Assembly (NCBI RefSeq): GCF_029625295.1
Contig: NZ_CP121112.1
Span: 2,232,001-2,296,000 of the forward strand
Length of the DNA: 64,000 nucleotides
Source: Flavobacterium gyeonganense
Lineage (GTDB): Bacteria > Bacteroidota > Bacteroidia > Flavobacteriales > Flavobacteriaceae
Direction: 5' to 3'
The notes under the pieces are model-generated. The model made no database searches, was not told the DNA's origin, and worked only from the letters and a program-made list of their open reading frames with translations. The first letter of the stretch is position 1, and each line of letters opens with the position of its first letter. This document shows positions 16,509 to 26,525 of the stretch, one piece after another. The position numbers were made by a program, and so were the translations under genes.

Positions 16509-19500
16509 TTTATTATTATTGTTGGGTTTAAATAATGTATTTTGTAGGATTGAAAAGCACCATTATATTGCTCCATAACAGATGGACGGCCCATATCTGT
16601 AGCTATATTTCTAATTACATTTTTAAAACTATTATTTGGTCTTAGTTTGTAATGATAATCTTGATCGAGAACTTTTACTGTGTTTTTCCCAGTAACTAAA
16701 AATGAAGTACCTCCATAAGTTGCTGCGGTTTCCCAAGGAAGCTTAATAAAAGCCTGATGCGTTTCTAAACCAAATACTTCTCCTATCTTTACTCCTGCGG
16801 GAATTTTAAGACCTGTCCAGTCAATTTTGGAATTATCAACACTTATCTCTACACCATGTCCCTTAACACCCCAAAGATCCGCTTCAACTTTACTTAATTT
16901 CCCATTATTATCTAAATCCCATTTATTTTTTTTACCAGGCGGATCAATTTGATGTAGTGCGTGATTCAGCCCACTAACAACCAACCCCGTAACAGCCCCC
17001 TGCCAAAAATTACCTCCCGTTAGTGCTGCACCTGCGCCACCCGAAACTGTTCCAAAAGCAATCATACCAAAAGTTCCTGTTCCGGATCCAATTCCTTCAT
17101 GAGTAATGGTTTTTGCACCATACGCCCAATTATTTTCCTTTGAAAAACCGGTTGTTTCTGTTGATCCACCACTCCAAGCACTAGCTGCAATACTACTCAA
17201 AGCACCAGATGCAAAACCACTCCAGAATTTACCTCCTGAAATAGCCGTCATAGTTCCCTGAAAAGTACCATGGGCCACTGCACTAAATGCTGCCTGCGAA
17301 TAGAAAGTGGTAAATAAATTCGTTGCCGCTGTACCAATACCAAAAGTCACCGCCGAAGTTGCCGCACCAATAAAAGTAGTTTTTGCCAAACCACCTACAC
17401 TAAACGGTACATCTGCAAGTAAAGCTGTAACGGTATAGGTAAATGCTGCAATTGCTGCTCCAATTCCTACTGCAGCTAAAAAAGCAATTTCCCCGCTAGG
17501 ATCCGTGTACATCAACGGATTATTCAGCACATACGCATACCTATTGTAATTCTGGGTGTTCTCAGGCTGCTGTATAAAATTATCCGGCATTAAAAAAGAA
17601 CGTAAAACAGGATCGTACAAACGGCCGTTCATGTGTATCAGCCCAACTTCTGCCAGATGCTCGTGGCTCGTATAACCACGGTCGAGCATCATCAGCGCTG
17701 CCCCTGTACCGTTTGTGGGCAGGGTGATGGCAAGGCCATTTTTCTGCAATTTGGCCAGATTCCCCCACGCATCAAACTGGCGTCTCTCGACTGCTGCACC
17801 TGTGTTGTCTGAAATGGCTATAATGCTTCCCAGATAATCCCTGTGAAGATAATACTTTTTGTCTGTAATGGCGCCTGTCGCGACCGTTTTTGTCTTTTCT
17901 GTATATAAAGGCGCTCCGTAGGCATCACCTCCTACATAAGTTCGTATGGTAATTTCTGTAGGGGTTTTGATGATCTCTACCGTGCCGTCATCGGTGTAAT
18001 TCTTGGTTTTGGTATATACACCAACTGCTCCCGGTGTCGGGATCTGGTAGCCAAATTTCATCGCCTGTCTTGACAGATGCGAATTGTACGTAAAGGCTGT
18101 GCTGCCCTTGTCGCTTTCGTTGATTGATATCGGGCTTTTGAACATATTGTACGTGACCAATTGTTTAGGCAGCTCATTGTAATAGGCAGCTCCCTCTGTT
18201 GTCAACTCTATTTCCTTCTTCTGGTAAATCCCGGTATTGAAATTGCCGTTGTAGGTTACCGTACCGAGTTTGTTGTTGTTGGTGATCCTTCCCCTGTCGT
18301 CATAGTTATTGGTATCTACAGTGCCTGTCAACGGGTTTGTCCAGTGTGTCAATCGGTCTAAAGCATCATACGTAAAAGTCTCATTGGTTCCCAATGCCAC
18401 ATTCTGTCGGTTGTTCAGGGTTCCTTTTACGGCATTGAAGCTATAGGTATTGTTTACAATATTAATGCTGTTTTTGGTATGCGTCTGAGAGGTATAATAC
18501 CCATGTACATCATACGCATTGGTTATGGCCACTCCGTTGCCCAGTGTCTGGGTCAGCGGCTGCATTTTCTCGTTGGCTGTATTGAGCTGCCATAAAACCG
18601 CATCATTGGCATCGGTGAGTTTGTCCATGATGCCATTGTAGGTATTGTACACATTTTTTGTCGTAACAGACTCGCTAAGCCCTGATGTAAGTTCCTGCGT
18701 AGCATTGGTTGCTGTAGCAGGTCTCCCATAATTATCATACGTTATGGTTTTTGTCTGTGTAAAAGCGGCATTGCTTTCAGTAGTGGTTTCAGGCCTGTGC
18801 AAAGCATCATAGGTATATGCGAAACTGTCTATGTTTCCACCCAGACTGTTTTTGCTGACCTCACCTGTCAGCTGGGCAAAAGAGTTATAGGCATACTCTG
18901 TTTCAATATCGGCCCCGTCTCCTGACACTTTTCTTTTGGTTACTTTTCCAAAATCATCGTAGGTTGTAGTAGTGTTTCCTTTTGGGGTGGTTTCTGTAAT
19001 CAGCTGTCCAAAGGCATCGTAGCTGTAGGTGTAGGTACCCGCATTAGGATCGGTCATCGCTGTTTTGTTTCCCCAGCCATCGATGCTAATATTTACCTTA
19101 TGCCCGCCATAATTTGATTCTTTCAGCTGGCCATTGGCATAATATGTAAAAGTGATGGTGCCTCCAGGGTCTGTGGTCTGTGTTTTGTTGCCCAGGGCAT
19201 CCACGGTTGCCGTTGTAGTTTTTCCATCATCAACGCTGGTTGTAGTCAATCCTGAATACGACAAGGTCTGGATCCTGCCGGTTGGCTGTGTTATTTTGGT
19301 CGGACGCATCAGGTAATCGTATTCATATTCTACCCAGCGGGTTGGAGATGAAAAATAGGGCTCGCTTTCTTTTGTTTTTCTTCCCAGGCCGTCATAAACC
19401 ACCTGCTTTGAAATCGTCGAATTGACTGCCAAACCTTTTGTTGTTGTGATGACTGCTCTTCCCAACACATCGTATTGCGTGATGCTTTTAGCATTGTCAC

Positions 19501-22500
19501 CTACCGTATTCTGGCTTGTAGTGGTGTAGCCTCCATCTGCTAATTTAGCGTATGTAATGGTGGTTTCCAATGGCACGGCAGATACGCCGGTTGTTTTGGT
19601 TTTGGTCAGTTTTCCCCAATTGTCAAAGGTATAATCGCTTACTACTCCCAAAGGACTCGTTGATTGTGTTACCTGCCCCAGTGTGTTGTAGACAAAACTG
19701 GTTACAAAGTTCTGATGATCTGTTTTTTTGACCACGAAACGTTTGGTTGCATCGTACTCGTCTTTAATCGTTCTGGCTACCGGAGGCGTCGGCGCATCAG
19801 GGGCAGAAACTGTTTTGGCCAGCAGATTCCCCACTGCATCGTAGGTCATATCTTCTATAATAGCATACGTATTATGCCCTTTTTTCTCTGTATGGGTCAG
19901 GTTTGTTCGTGTGTAGGTATACACTTCCTCAGATGTTCGGGTATCGCCGGAAGCAACATTGTTGGTTGAGGTATTTACTTTTTTAGGTCTGCCTATGTAA
20001 TACGAACTTCCTGTTCCTGATGGGTTACTGTCATACTCTGTATCCACAGTAGCAGATCCCTGAAGTGTGCCACTGCTATACTGATTGGATATGCTTTTTG
20101 TTTCCAGACCGTAATAACTTGTAGAATTGACAAGACCATCATAGGTATAGAGGTTTTCAGATTTTATACCACTCAAAGCATCCAGAGTGGTTTGTGAATC
20201 TAATAAAACATTATATACTTTTGATGATGGATTGGTGTAAGTTGAAAAAACATTCGTTTTAGTGCTTAACAAATTAGAAGGTGTTGCGTCAAAAACCGTA
20301 GCCCCGTTGGTACTCGACCAGGTTATGGTATTGGCTCCTCTAAGATTCACATCATTGTGCTGTGTCGTCCATATTTTGGTATCAGACGGAGATAAATACC
20401 AGCTGCTTCTTGTGGTTCTGGTAAAACCAACTGTTCCGTAATTGAAATTGGACACATAACCGCGATACCTGAAATCCTGATATTTCGAAACTCCGTTAAT
20501 AGTAGCCGTAAGCTTAGAAACCAAATAGCTGCCGGAGTTTCTTATAATCTCAATATTGGGATAATTTACTGCATCTGCCGAAGAATAAAAATCAACACTG
20601 CTATTTATAGTGCCATTTTCAGGTGGCATCATTGGCTTGTACTCAATAGTTTGAACAATCTTACCATTGGCTTCTGTTACGGTCTTTAAACGATTGTCAG
20701 AATCAAAATCCTTATTGAACTGGTAATACTCAATTTTATTATGATGCCCGCGAACAATAACTAAATCAGTATTGGCGCCATTGTATCTGTAATTGGAAAC
20801 TAATGGAATTGGGATATCGGGAGAGTCAGAAAAATAGCCAGAAGGCTGTCCTGTAATGGGCGAAAGATTATCATTTTTCGAATCATACGTCATAGGAAAG
20901 GTCGTTGCACTGGCAGTATTGCCTATGTTGTTGGTGTACCCTTTTACCCACCATTCCGTATTATGGTCATTGATAGTCCAACCCGGCTTGTAATATCTTC
21001 TCCAGACTCTTACGATATCTGACTTTCCATCTTTGTTGATATCGATAGCGTAATAATTACTGAAATGAGTCTGAGAATCGAAATGAGTACCTGTATTAGG
21101 CCAGTATTCTACAATATTATGCGATTCTTTTACAAAAAAATCACCTCCGGCTGGTTTTGGGTTGCTGTAATAAATATGCCATAGTGAGTGGCTAGATCCT
21201 TCCCCTCCTTCAGTATCGGGTAACATAATATCTGTTTTACCATCTCCATTGTAATCACCAAAAAGTATTTGCTTTTTACTTGAATATTTATCTATTGAAC
21301 CTTGACCTATTAGTTCTAGTTCTACCCATGGAGCAACCGTAAGCTGTTTGAAACTCCATATTTTGTAGCTTTTATCCCAATTTAATTCAATGATATCGGT
21401 CTTTCCATCCCCATTAAAATCCATTGCATAAACACCTCCACCATATCTTGTATTAATATTGAGTGATGAACTTGGTAATTTCACAAATCCTTTACTATCT
21501 AAATCGGTTGATACATTTTGGTTCAAATCAACTAAATACAAGTCTTCTTCATCAAAATCAATTGTATAATCTCTAGAATACCCCCCATCCGGATCATCTC
21601 CTGAGTTCATAATATAAATTATTTTCCGTATATGACATCTTATTTTAGGATTAGTAAATATGAATTCACTAATTCCATCACCATTGAAATCACCTTCTAA
21701 ATATTGTCTATAACTAGAAGGATGGGTTATACTATTTATATCTGGATTATCAAGAATTCCCTGATATTCATCAACATATTCATATTCTTCTGTCTCTGGC
21801 TCAATTACCATAGACTCAGTCTGAGTATCAAATGATCTGAAATAAATTAAAGATAAATTATTATTAATCAAATTGTGAACGCTAAAATTGACGCTGCTCA
21901 ATTGCAAAGGAGTATGTGCGTGTATAATTGATTGAAACTGATTTAATTTATTATCTGTTAATGTCGTTCCAGCAAATATTTTAGAACCAGTGTCGTACAA
22001 AGAATTAGAAATAGTAATGCCAGTATTTCCACTATTATTCATAAACAAATTTGTAAAAAGTTTATTACCTGCGACAAAATCTAATCTCCCATCACCATCA
22101 AAATCACCTGCTAAATCAGCATTAGAAAAATTAAGATTATTGTTATATTCTTTTACTTTTCTAGTTGTTGTCGTAGGAATACCGTCACCATGATATGCAA
22201 AAACCACAGGATTTGATTCCTCATCCTGGGCATTTACTTCTTTTATATTGAGTATTCTTTCATACCCTGAATCGTCAGTGTTATGCGTAATTTTGTAAGT
22301 CCTGAAAATAGAATTATTAGCATATACTTCTACAAATTTTAAAATTTTAGTGGCATAGACTGCTGCCCCTTTCATATAGTCCCTTTCAACACGTTTGGCA
22401 TTATCGTACTTAAAAGTAATTTTATCCTGGGCTGCAATTCCTGCTGTAGTGTTTCCGCTGAAAACAATGGAATCAATATACAACTGGTTTGTATTGTTAT

Positions 22501-23089
22501 AATTAACTGTTTGATAGGTATAGTCGATAAAATTTCCGTTTGTATCTTCAAAACGCACAATGTACCAAGAGTTAACCGATACTGCATTTTGTAGGCTGCC
22601 TCCTCCTTTTGAGCCGTACCAGCTTCTCGAACCATCGGGTGCTGTTACAATAAAATAGGTTGCAGTGCCTTCAATTTTTAATTCGATTTTGGTATTGCTT
22701 TTATATTCAGTTTCGTAGGTCGAACCGTTTGCCCAATAGCTGCCGGTTTTTATTAATAAACGCTGGCCATCTAAGGATAATTTATCATTGTCGTCAAAAT
22801 CAACACCATCTACAAAACCGTCAATATCGCGGCGTGTGGCTATACGACTGATTGCCGAAATGCTGTTGATGCTCCAGCCCTGTCCGGCAATTCCTCCTTT
22901 TACCCCACTGCTATAGGTAAGATTGATGATAGGTGCCACATTTTTTATGCTGGGTGGCATGGCTATGGGTAAGGTATAGGTTGCTGTGCCTGATGCTGCT
23001 ATTTGCAATTCGCCTTTAGTGTCTGTGAAATTTTGAGAAAAAGAAAATTGTGTAGCTAAAATAAAAATGAAAAAGTAAAATTGTTTCAT
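16505..23089 (-). CDS. Giant SpvB/FG-GAP/RHS polymorphic toxin
   Basis: This 2194-residue protein starts with a signal peptide (MKQFYFFIFILATQFSFSQ). An SpvB-type domain follows (about 20-230), then FG-GAP/VCBS calcium-binding repeats (DFDGDGRLDF, DFNGDGKTD, DYNGDGKTD, DINKDGKSD; about 320-760), many YD/RHS repeats (about 1000-1750) and the RHS core ending YTDPSGE near residue 1863. A hydrophobic Gly/Ala-rich pretoxin (about 1865-2045) leads to a unique tail of about 145 residues after HQIDPPGKK. The tail would be the toxin; its fold is unknown to me. The architecture resembles TcB-TcC-like shells that enclose a C-terminal toxin. The preceding small T9SS-domain gene is 8 bases away. Confidence 0.9.
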   Translation of the reverse strand: MKQFYFFIFILATQFSFSQNFTDTKGELQIAASGTATYTLPIAMPPSIKNVAPIINLTYSSGVKGGIAGQGWSINSISAISRIATRRDIDGFVDGVDFDDNDKLSLDGQRLLIKTGSYWANGSTYETEYKSNTKIELKIEGTATYFIVTAPDGSRSWYGSKGGGSLQNAVSVNSWYIVRFEDTNGNFIDYTYQTVNYNNTNQLYIDSIVFSGNTTAGIAAQDKITFKYDNAKRVERDYMKGAAVYATKILKFVEVYANNSIFRTYKITHNTDDSGYERILNIKEVNAQDEESNPVVFAYHGDGIPTTTTRKVKEYNNNLNFSNADLAGDFDGDGRLDFVAGNKLFTNLFMNNSGNTGITISNSLYDTGSKIFAGTTLTDNKLNQFQSIIHAHTPLQLSSVNFSVHNLINNNLSLIYFRSFDTQTESMVIEPETEEYEYVDEYQGILDNPDINSITHPSSYRQYLEGDFNGDGISEFIFTNPKIRCHIRKIIYIMNSGDDPDGGYSRDYTIDFDEEDLYLVDLNQNVSTDLDSKGFVKLPSSSLNINTRYGGGVYAMDFNGDGKTDIIELNWDKSYKIWSFKQLTVAPWVELELIGQGSIDKYSSKKQILFGDYNGDGKTDIMLPDTEGGEGSSHSLWHIYYSNPKPAGGDFFVKESHNIVEYWPNTGTHFDSQTHFSNYYAIDINKDGKSDIVRVWRRYYKPGWTINDHNTEWWVKGYTNNIGNTASATTFPMTYDSKNDNLSPITGQPSGYFSDSPDIPIPLVSNYRYNGANTDLVIVRGHHNKIEYYQFNKDFDSDNRLKTVTEANGKIVQTIEYKPMMPPENGTINSSVDFYSSADAVNYPNIEIIRNSGSYLVSKLTATINGVSKYQDFRYRGYVSNFNYGTVGFTRTTRSSWYLSPSDTKIWTTQHNDVNLRGANTITWSSTNGATVFDATPSNLLSTKTNVFSTYTNPSSKVYNVLLDSQTTLDALSGIKSENLYTYDGLVNSTSYYGLETKSISNQYSSGTLQGSATVDTEYDSNPSGTGSSYYIGRPKKVNTSTNNVASGDTRTSEEVYTYTRTNLTHTEKKGHNTYAIIEDMTYDAVGNLLAKTVSAPDAPTPPVARTIKDEYDATKRFVVKKTDHQNFVTSFVYNTLGQVTQSTSPLGVVSDYTFDNWGKLTKTKTTGVSAVPLETTITYAKLADGGYTTTSQNTVGDNAKSITQYDVLGRAVITTTKGLAVNSTISKQVVYDGLGRKTKESEPYFSSPTRWVEYEYDYLMRPTKITQPTGRIQTLSYSGLTTTSVDDGKTTTATVDALGNKTQTTDPGGTITFTYYANGQLKESNYGGHKVNISIDGWGNKTAMTDPNAGTYTYSYDAFGQLITETTPKGNTTTTYDDFGKVTKRKVSGDGADIETEYAYNSFAQLTGEVSKNSLGGNIDSFAYTYDALHRPETTTESNAAFTQTKTITYDNYGRPATATNATQELTSGLSESVTTKNVYNTYNGIMDKLTDANDAVLWQLNTANEKMQPLTQTLGNGVAITNAYDVHGYYTSQTHTKNSINIVNNTYSFNAVKGTLNNRQNVALGTNETFTYDALDRLTHWTNPLTGTVDTNNYDDRGRITNNNKLGTVTYNGNFNTGIYQKKEIELTTEGAAYYNELPKQLVTYNMFKSPISINESDKGSTAFTYNSHLSRQAMKFGYQIPTPGAVGVYTKTKNYTDDGTVEIIKTPTEITIRTYVGGDAYGAPLYTEKTKTVATGAITDKKYYLHRDYLGSIIAISDNTGAAVERRQFDAWGNLAKLQKNGLAITLPTNGTGAALMMLDRGYTSHEHLAEVGLIHMNGRLYDPVLRSFLMPDNFIQQPENTQNYNRYAYVLNNPLMYTDPSGEIAFLAAVGIGAAIAAFTYTVTALLADVPFSVGGLAKTTFIGAATSAVTFGIGTAATNLFTTFYSQAAFSAVAHGTFQGTMTAISGGKFWSGFASGALSSIAASAWSGGSTETTGFSKENNWAYGAKTITHEGIGSGTGTFGMIAFGTVSGGAGAALTGGNFWQGAVTGLVVSGLNHALHQIDPPGKKNKWDLDNNGKLSKVEADLWGVKGHGVEISVDNSKIDWTGLKIPAGVKIGEVFGLETHQAFIKLPWETAATYGGTSFLVTGKNTVKVLDQDYHYKLRPNNSFKNVIRNIATDMGRPSVMEQYNGAFQSYKIHYLNPTIIIK

Positions 23090-23097
23090 ATCACAAT

Positions 23098-23550
23098 TTA
23101 TTGCTTGATAATTTTAAATGATTTTGGGGTACCTGATTTGTAGTTGACTAAAATAACATACACCCCTGACGGATATGACTGAAACAAAATATTCTGGGTA
23201 TTTGTATTTTTAGTTCCCTGGAACGTTTTTAAAACCTGCCCAGTAAGTGAGAAAAGCTGAATTGAAGTGACATAATTGTCATCTGTTAACTCCCATTTTA
23301 AATACAGTTCTTCTTTTACCGGATTCGGGTAATAGGAAATCATGTCCTCTCCTTCGATTTTTTCAAGGTCTTCTTCCACAATGGCTTCTATTTCCTTCAC
23401 TTGTTTGCCTGTTTCCGGCGGGCAGTTGACACACAATATCCTGCTAGTCTGATTTCCGGCAGTGTCATAACTAAACTTAATTTTCGTTTGGTTTTGGGAT
23501 TTCACAGAAAGTGAGAATAGAAGTAATAGAAATAGTAGTTTTTTTATCAT
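23098..23550 (-). CDS. Small T9SS-targeted partner of the RHS protein
   Basis: I prefer the ATG at 23550 over 23586 because it starts the signal peptide MIKKLLFLLLLFSLSVKSQ. The mature protein begins with a YD-like segment (KFSYDTAGNQTSR), has an acidic linker, and ends with a type A type IX secretion C-terminal domain (YYPNPVKEELYLKW, then SGVYVILVNYKSG and a Lys-rich end). It would be exported through T9SS and anchored on the cell surface. Its position 8 bases before the RHS gene implies joint expression and perhaps a role in display or export of the toxin, which is inference. Confidence 0.8.
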   Translation of the reverse strand: MIKKLLFLLLLFSLSVKSQNQTKIKFSYDTAGNQTSRILCVNCPPETGKQVKEIEAIVEEDLEKIEGEDMISYYPNPVKEELYLKWELTDDNYVTSIQLFSLTGQVLKTFQGTKNTNTQNILFQSYPSGVYVILVNYKSGTPKSFKIIKQ

Positions 23551-23586
23551 ATCTATGGGCGTTTTATAAAGTATAATTTGGTGCAA

Positions 23587-24047
23587 AACGAAGCAAAAAT
23601 TACTTACAAAACAATACCAACATTTAGTGATTTTAGAAAAATAAGATATGCCTCTTTTTATACTTATAACTATGATAAAGTGAATAAAAATAAATTGACA
23701 AAAAGTTGACCCTCACTGATAAAAGAAATCAGATGCTTAAAGGTGATTTTCAAATGTAGTTATCTGTAAAATATACTTAAAAGTTATGGGCACCAACTTT
23801 AAGTAGTAAAAGCTACATAGATTATCTAATGATAATTTTTAAGCGGGTTAGATATTTGAATCCTTACTGCTATTTACAAAGCTTCATAGAATCCGGAGCT
23901 TTTGTTTTACACTATAATGTAAATCATCAGGAAATTTTTGCCAAAGAAAAAATGCGTAAAGTCAGATTAGACTTTATAGCTTATGAGTGTTAGTTTTTTT
24001 AAAATTTGTGGTAATAAGAAAAACACAATTAGGAAAGGTTCAAAGTA
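23587..24047. other. Gene-free region upstream of the RHS operon
   Basis: About 460 bases without a convincing gene. It must hold the RHS operon promoter (minus strand), though I see no good TAnnTTTG match. Its one notable feature is the palindrome at 23906-23923. Confidence 0.6.
23906..23923. promoter_or_regulatory. Palindrome related to the umuC operator
   Basis: TTTACA-CTATAA-TGTAAA is a perfect 6-6-6 palindrome. Its inner 16 bases match the umuC-upstream palindrome (TTACACTATTGTGTAA) at 14 positions. No gene starts right after it. Confidence 0.45.
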
Positions 24048-24416
24048 TCACTTCTTTTTCTTATCCTCAAGTTTCTTTTCAATAATAGCAACAATTTTAT
24101 CTGTAGTGGCTTCTTTATCAAAGTATTTTAAGAAAGCGACATATCCGGGATCTGAATTTTGATAAACTGAATTTGGATCACGTAATATGTTGTCTTCTGT
24201 AATTTCCATATCACCCATACCTGTTAAAACCCAGTTTATGTTTAAATTAGGATAAACCTGCATAATTTTTTTCAAAATATTCATTCCCAATGACCTCGAA
24301 TTGGTTAAAATTGGATGCAATGAAGTGTATAATATATCATTTTCTATACAGAACTGCCTAAGGTTAACTTCCTTGCTTTCAATGTAGTAGCGTAATCTTT
24401 CGCCTTCTGTTTGCAT
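24048..24416 (-). CDS. Phage-repressor-like HTH regulator
   Basis: A 122-residue protein whose first 65 residues fit a lambda-repressor-type HTH and include the segment NINWVLTGMGDME, a phrase very common in Bacteroidota phage-like CI regulators. The C-terminal half is short and Lys-rich, so the S24 peptidase domain found in full-length CI proteins is missing. It is divergent from a second small regulator across 125 bases containing direct repeats, as in a lysis/lysogeny-type switch, but no phage genes surround it. Target genes are unknown. Confidence 0.65.
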   Translation of the reverse strand: MQTEGERLRYYIESKEVNLRQFCIENDILYTSLHPILTNSRSLGMNILKKIMQVYPNLNINWVLTGMGDMEITEDNILRDPNSVYQNSDPGYVAFLKYFDKEATTDKIVAIIEKKLEDKKKK

Positions 24417-24485
24417 TTTTTTAAATTTTTGTATTAAAAATGATACAATATATTAATAAATGATATATATTTGAAGTAGTTACTT

Positions 24486-24508
24486 CGTAGTAAAATCGTA
24501 GTAAAAAT
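24486..24508. promoter_or_regulatory. Direct repeats between the two small regulators
   Basis: CGTAGTAAAAT is followed at once by CGTAGTAAAAAT, a direct repeat with an 11-base period in the shared upstream region. A TATATTTG element (24466-24473), matching TAnnTTTG, lies just before it. Together they look like an operator/promoter for the plus-strand gene. Confidence 0.45.
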
Positions 24509-24541
24509 ACAATAATTATATGATTCTAATAATACTTATCT

Positions 24542-24805
24542 ATGATTACAGCCGCACAAAGGAATAAAATGAAGAAAGTCTTTAAAACAGGCTATTCAAA
24601 AGAGGTTAAAAAGCTTTTAGAAGAGAAAGAAATATGGAACAAAAAAGGGCTTCCATTTAGTAATTCTTACGTTACTCATGTTTTTAATGGCAGAAATACC
24701 AATATCGATATTGAGGAAGCGATAATTGAATTGTATCAAAAAAGATTATACGAAGAAACCAGGATTACATTGCGCAGAAAAGAAATTTTCAGAAAAAAAA
24801 CATAA
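24542..24805 (+). CDS. Small basic protein, probable regulator
   Basis: An 87-residue basic protein with a helical pattern and the segment GLPFSNSYVTHVFNGRNTN, which resembles the recognition-helix region of small Cro-like flavobacterial regulators. It is divergent from the CI-like gene, so a Cro-like role is plausible. No clear database family is recalled. Confidence 0.55.
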   Translation: MITAAQRNKMKKVFKTGYSKEVKKLLEEKEIWNKKGLPFSNSYVTHVFNGRNTNIDIEEAIIELYQKRLYEETRITLRRKEIFRKKT

Positions 24806-24944
24806 CATATTATCTGAATTTCTAAAAATGAAAATTACAAATTCATTTCAAACTTAGAAGCTATAACAGATCTTAGAAAAAAGGAGTATACAATCTCAAT
24901 AAGATTAATAATCAAGTTATCAACCAAAAAATCATTCAATCATT

Positions 24945-25274
24945 ATGGCAATAATAAAAAATGAAAGTTTAGGAAACATAGGTTACTTCTCAGATAAACA
25001 TGGTGCATTAACGAATTTTATTTTTGAAATTTTATCTGTTGAATACAGGGATAATCTGTACGGCTATTTTAAAATAAAAATGACAAACGATAATTTGAAA
25101 TTTGTAGTGATTAATAATCTGAGCATTTGTGGTAAATTTTCAGATAGTTTTCCGGACAGGGTATTAGAAGAAGGCTCCTATTTCTGCCATCCGGATTTAA
25201 GCCATGAACTTGTACTTGATATTTTCAGTTATGAATTTGATTTGTATAAAAGTAAATTAGTAAAAACTGCATAA
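24945..25274 (+). CDS. Hypothetical protein
   Basis: A 109-residue soluble protein without signal peptide or membrane segment, with mixed alpha/beta character. It lies 139 bases after the small regulator on the same strand and may be its target. Function not recognised. Confidence 0.5.
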   Translation: MAIIKNESLGNIGYFSDKHGALTNFIFEILSVEYRDNLYGYFKIKMTNDNLKFVVINNLSICGKFSDSFPDRVLEEGSYFCHPDLSHELVLDIFSYEFDLYKSKLVKTA

Positions 25275-25348
25275 AAAAAGATATCCGGATTCAAAATTCC
25301 GTTTACTTTGGAATGTAAAAAAATGGACATTAATCCATTTTGTGGCCA

Positions 25349-26509
25349 TTACTTTTTTACAACATACATACTTGAGAACTCGTTTTTATCATCAAACATC
25401 AGTTTTATTTTAAGCGAAGCATTCTTAATTTCGATGTAATTTGAAAATTTTAAATCGTCATAATTCTCAATTTGGTCTGCACCTATTTTATTAGCTATTT
25501 CCTCTTTTGAAGAAAAGGGCTGCAATCCATTTTCAAATGAAATTTTGACACGTTTAAAATCTGTTATAGAATATGCTTTTATGATATTGTATTTTGGATT
25601 TTCGCTTGCTTTTTTGCTAACATCAAAAAAGAAATAAAAGTTGTTGTAATCATTATCGTAAGTAAGTTCATTAATATCACCCGTATTTCCTTGTATGACA
25701 ATATTTCGCTCAAAATTTTTACTTGTTTTTGAATTTGTAAAATCATTTTCACTTGATTTTCCAATTGTAATATCATTTACACTCCAGTCGTTATGAATCG
25801 TAAGAACAGTTTTGTTTTTCATATTTTCCGGTTTTGTGGTGTTAATGAGTAACTCCTTAAAGTAATTTTCGTTATTACATTCGCCAAAATCGATCAAACC
25901 ATTAAAAGTGTCCCAATAGCAGGTTTTAGATAATTTTGCATTATTTAAGATTGTTAACCTGTCATAATCCGGTGCATAAAAAATATATTTCCCCTGTTTT
26001 TTTAAATTCCAGTATAAACCGTTATCTGTGTTGGGATTTTTTGTTCCTTTTCCATATTTGTTTTCAAGCTTCCTGAGAATTTCATTTTTAAATTCTGAAG
26101 TTTTCATTTCTATCCTAAACCCATACAAATAATCATCAGCTTTATATTTTTTTAAAAGAGGAGCTAAGTCTTCCTTCTTTTTAAGGGGTAATAAATCAAT
26201 ATGACCTCCGCCAGATTTTGTAATACTGTCTGTTTTTAATAATTCTGAATTGATTTGAAAATATACTTTTTGCTTTTTTAAATCAATACCATCAAAAGTG
26301 TATTTGGTTGAATTATCAATTTCTGCCAGTAAGCAAAACGGATATTCAACAGTTTCAACTCCAATGAAAATCGAGTCATTAAAATCAATTATGCTTTCTA
26401 TTTTTTCATTTAAATTTAATTTCATCAAATCTATTTTTTCTTGTTTTTTACAAGAAATTAAAAAAGTCAGCAGACAGATGATGGTTGGAATAATTAAGTT
26501 TGATTTCAT
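25349..26509 (-). CDS. Large lipoprotein at the end of the effector operon
   Basis: The ATG at 26509 is preferred because it starts a lipoprotein leader (MKSNLIIPTIICLLTFLISC); the frame opens 72 bases further upstream. The mature protein (about 365 residues) has an N-terminal part with the pattern FDGIDLKK...LENKYGKGTKNP that recurs in the lipoproteins at 29797 and 30491, and a C-terminal half unlike them. This is the last gene of the minus-strand run that begins with the LysM protein. An immunity or accessory role is inferred from position only. Confidence 0.6.
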   Translation of the reverse strand: MKSNLIIPTIICLLTFLISCKKQEKIDLMKLNLNEKIESIIDFNDSIFIGVETVEYPFCLLAEIDNSTKYTFDGIDLKKQKVYFQINSELLKTDSITKSGGGHIDLLPLKKKEDLAPLLKKYKADDYLYGFRIEMKTSEFKNEILRKLENKYGKGTKNPNTDNGLYWNLKKQGKYIFYAPDYDRLTILNNAKLSKTCYWDTFNGLIDFGECNNENYFKELLINTTKPENMKNKTVLTIHNDWSVNDITIGKSSENDFTNSKTSKNFERNIVIQGNTGDINELTYDNDYNNFYFFFDVSKKASENPKYNIIKAYSITDFKRVKISFENGLQPFSSKEEIANKIGADQIENYDDLKFSNYIEIKNASLKIKLMFDDKNEFSSMYVVKK

Positions 26510-26525
26510 TTTTATTTGATATTTT

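Noticed and set aside
19664..19969. Plus-strand frame of 101 codons with many Cys and Arg inside the RHS gene
   Set aside because: It lies fully opposite the RHS repeats and reflects their codon pattern.
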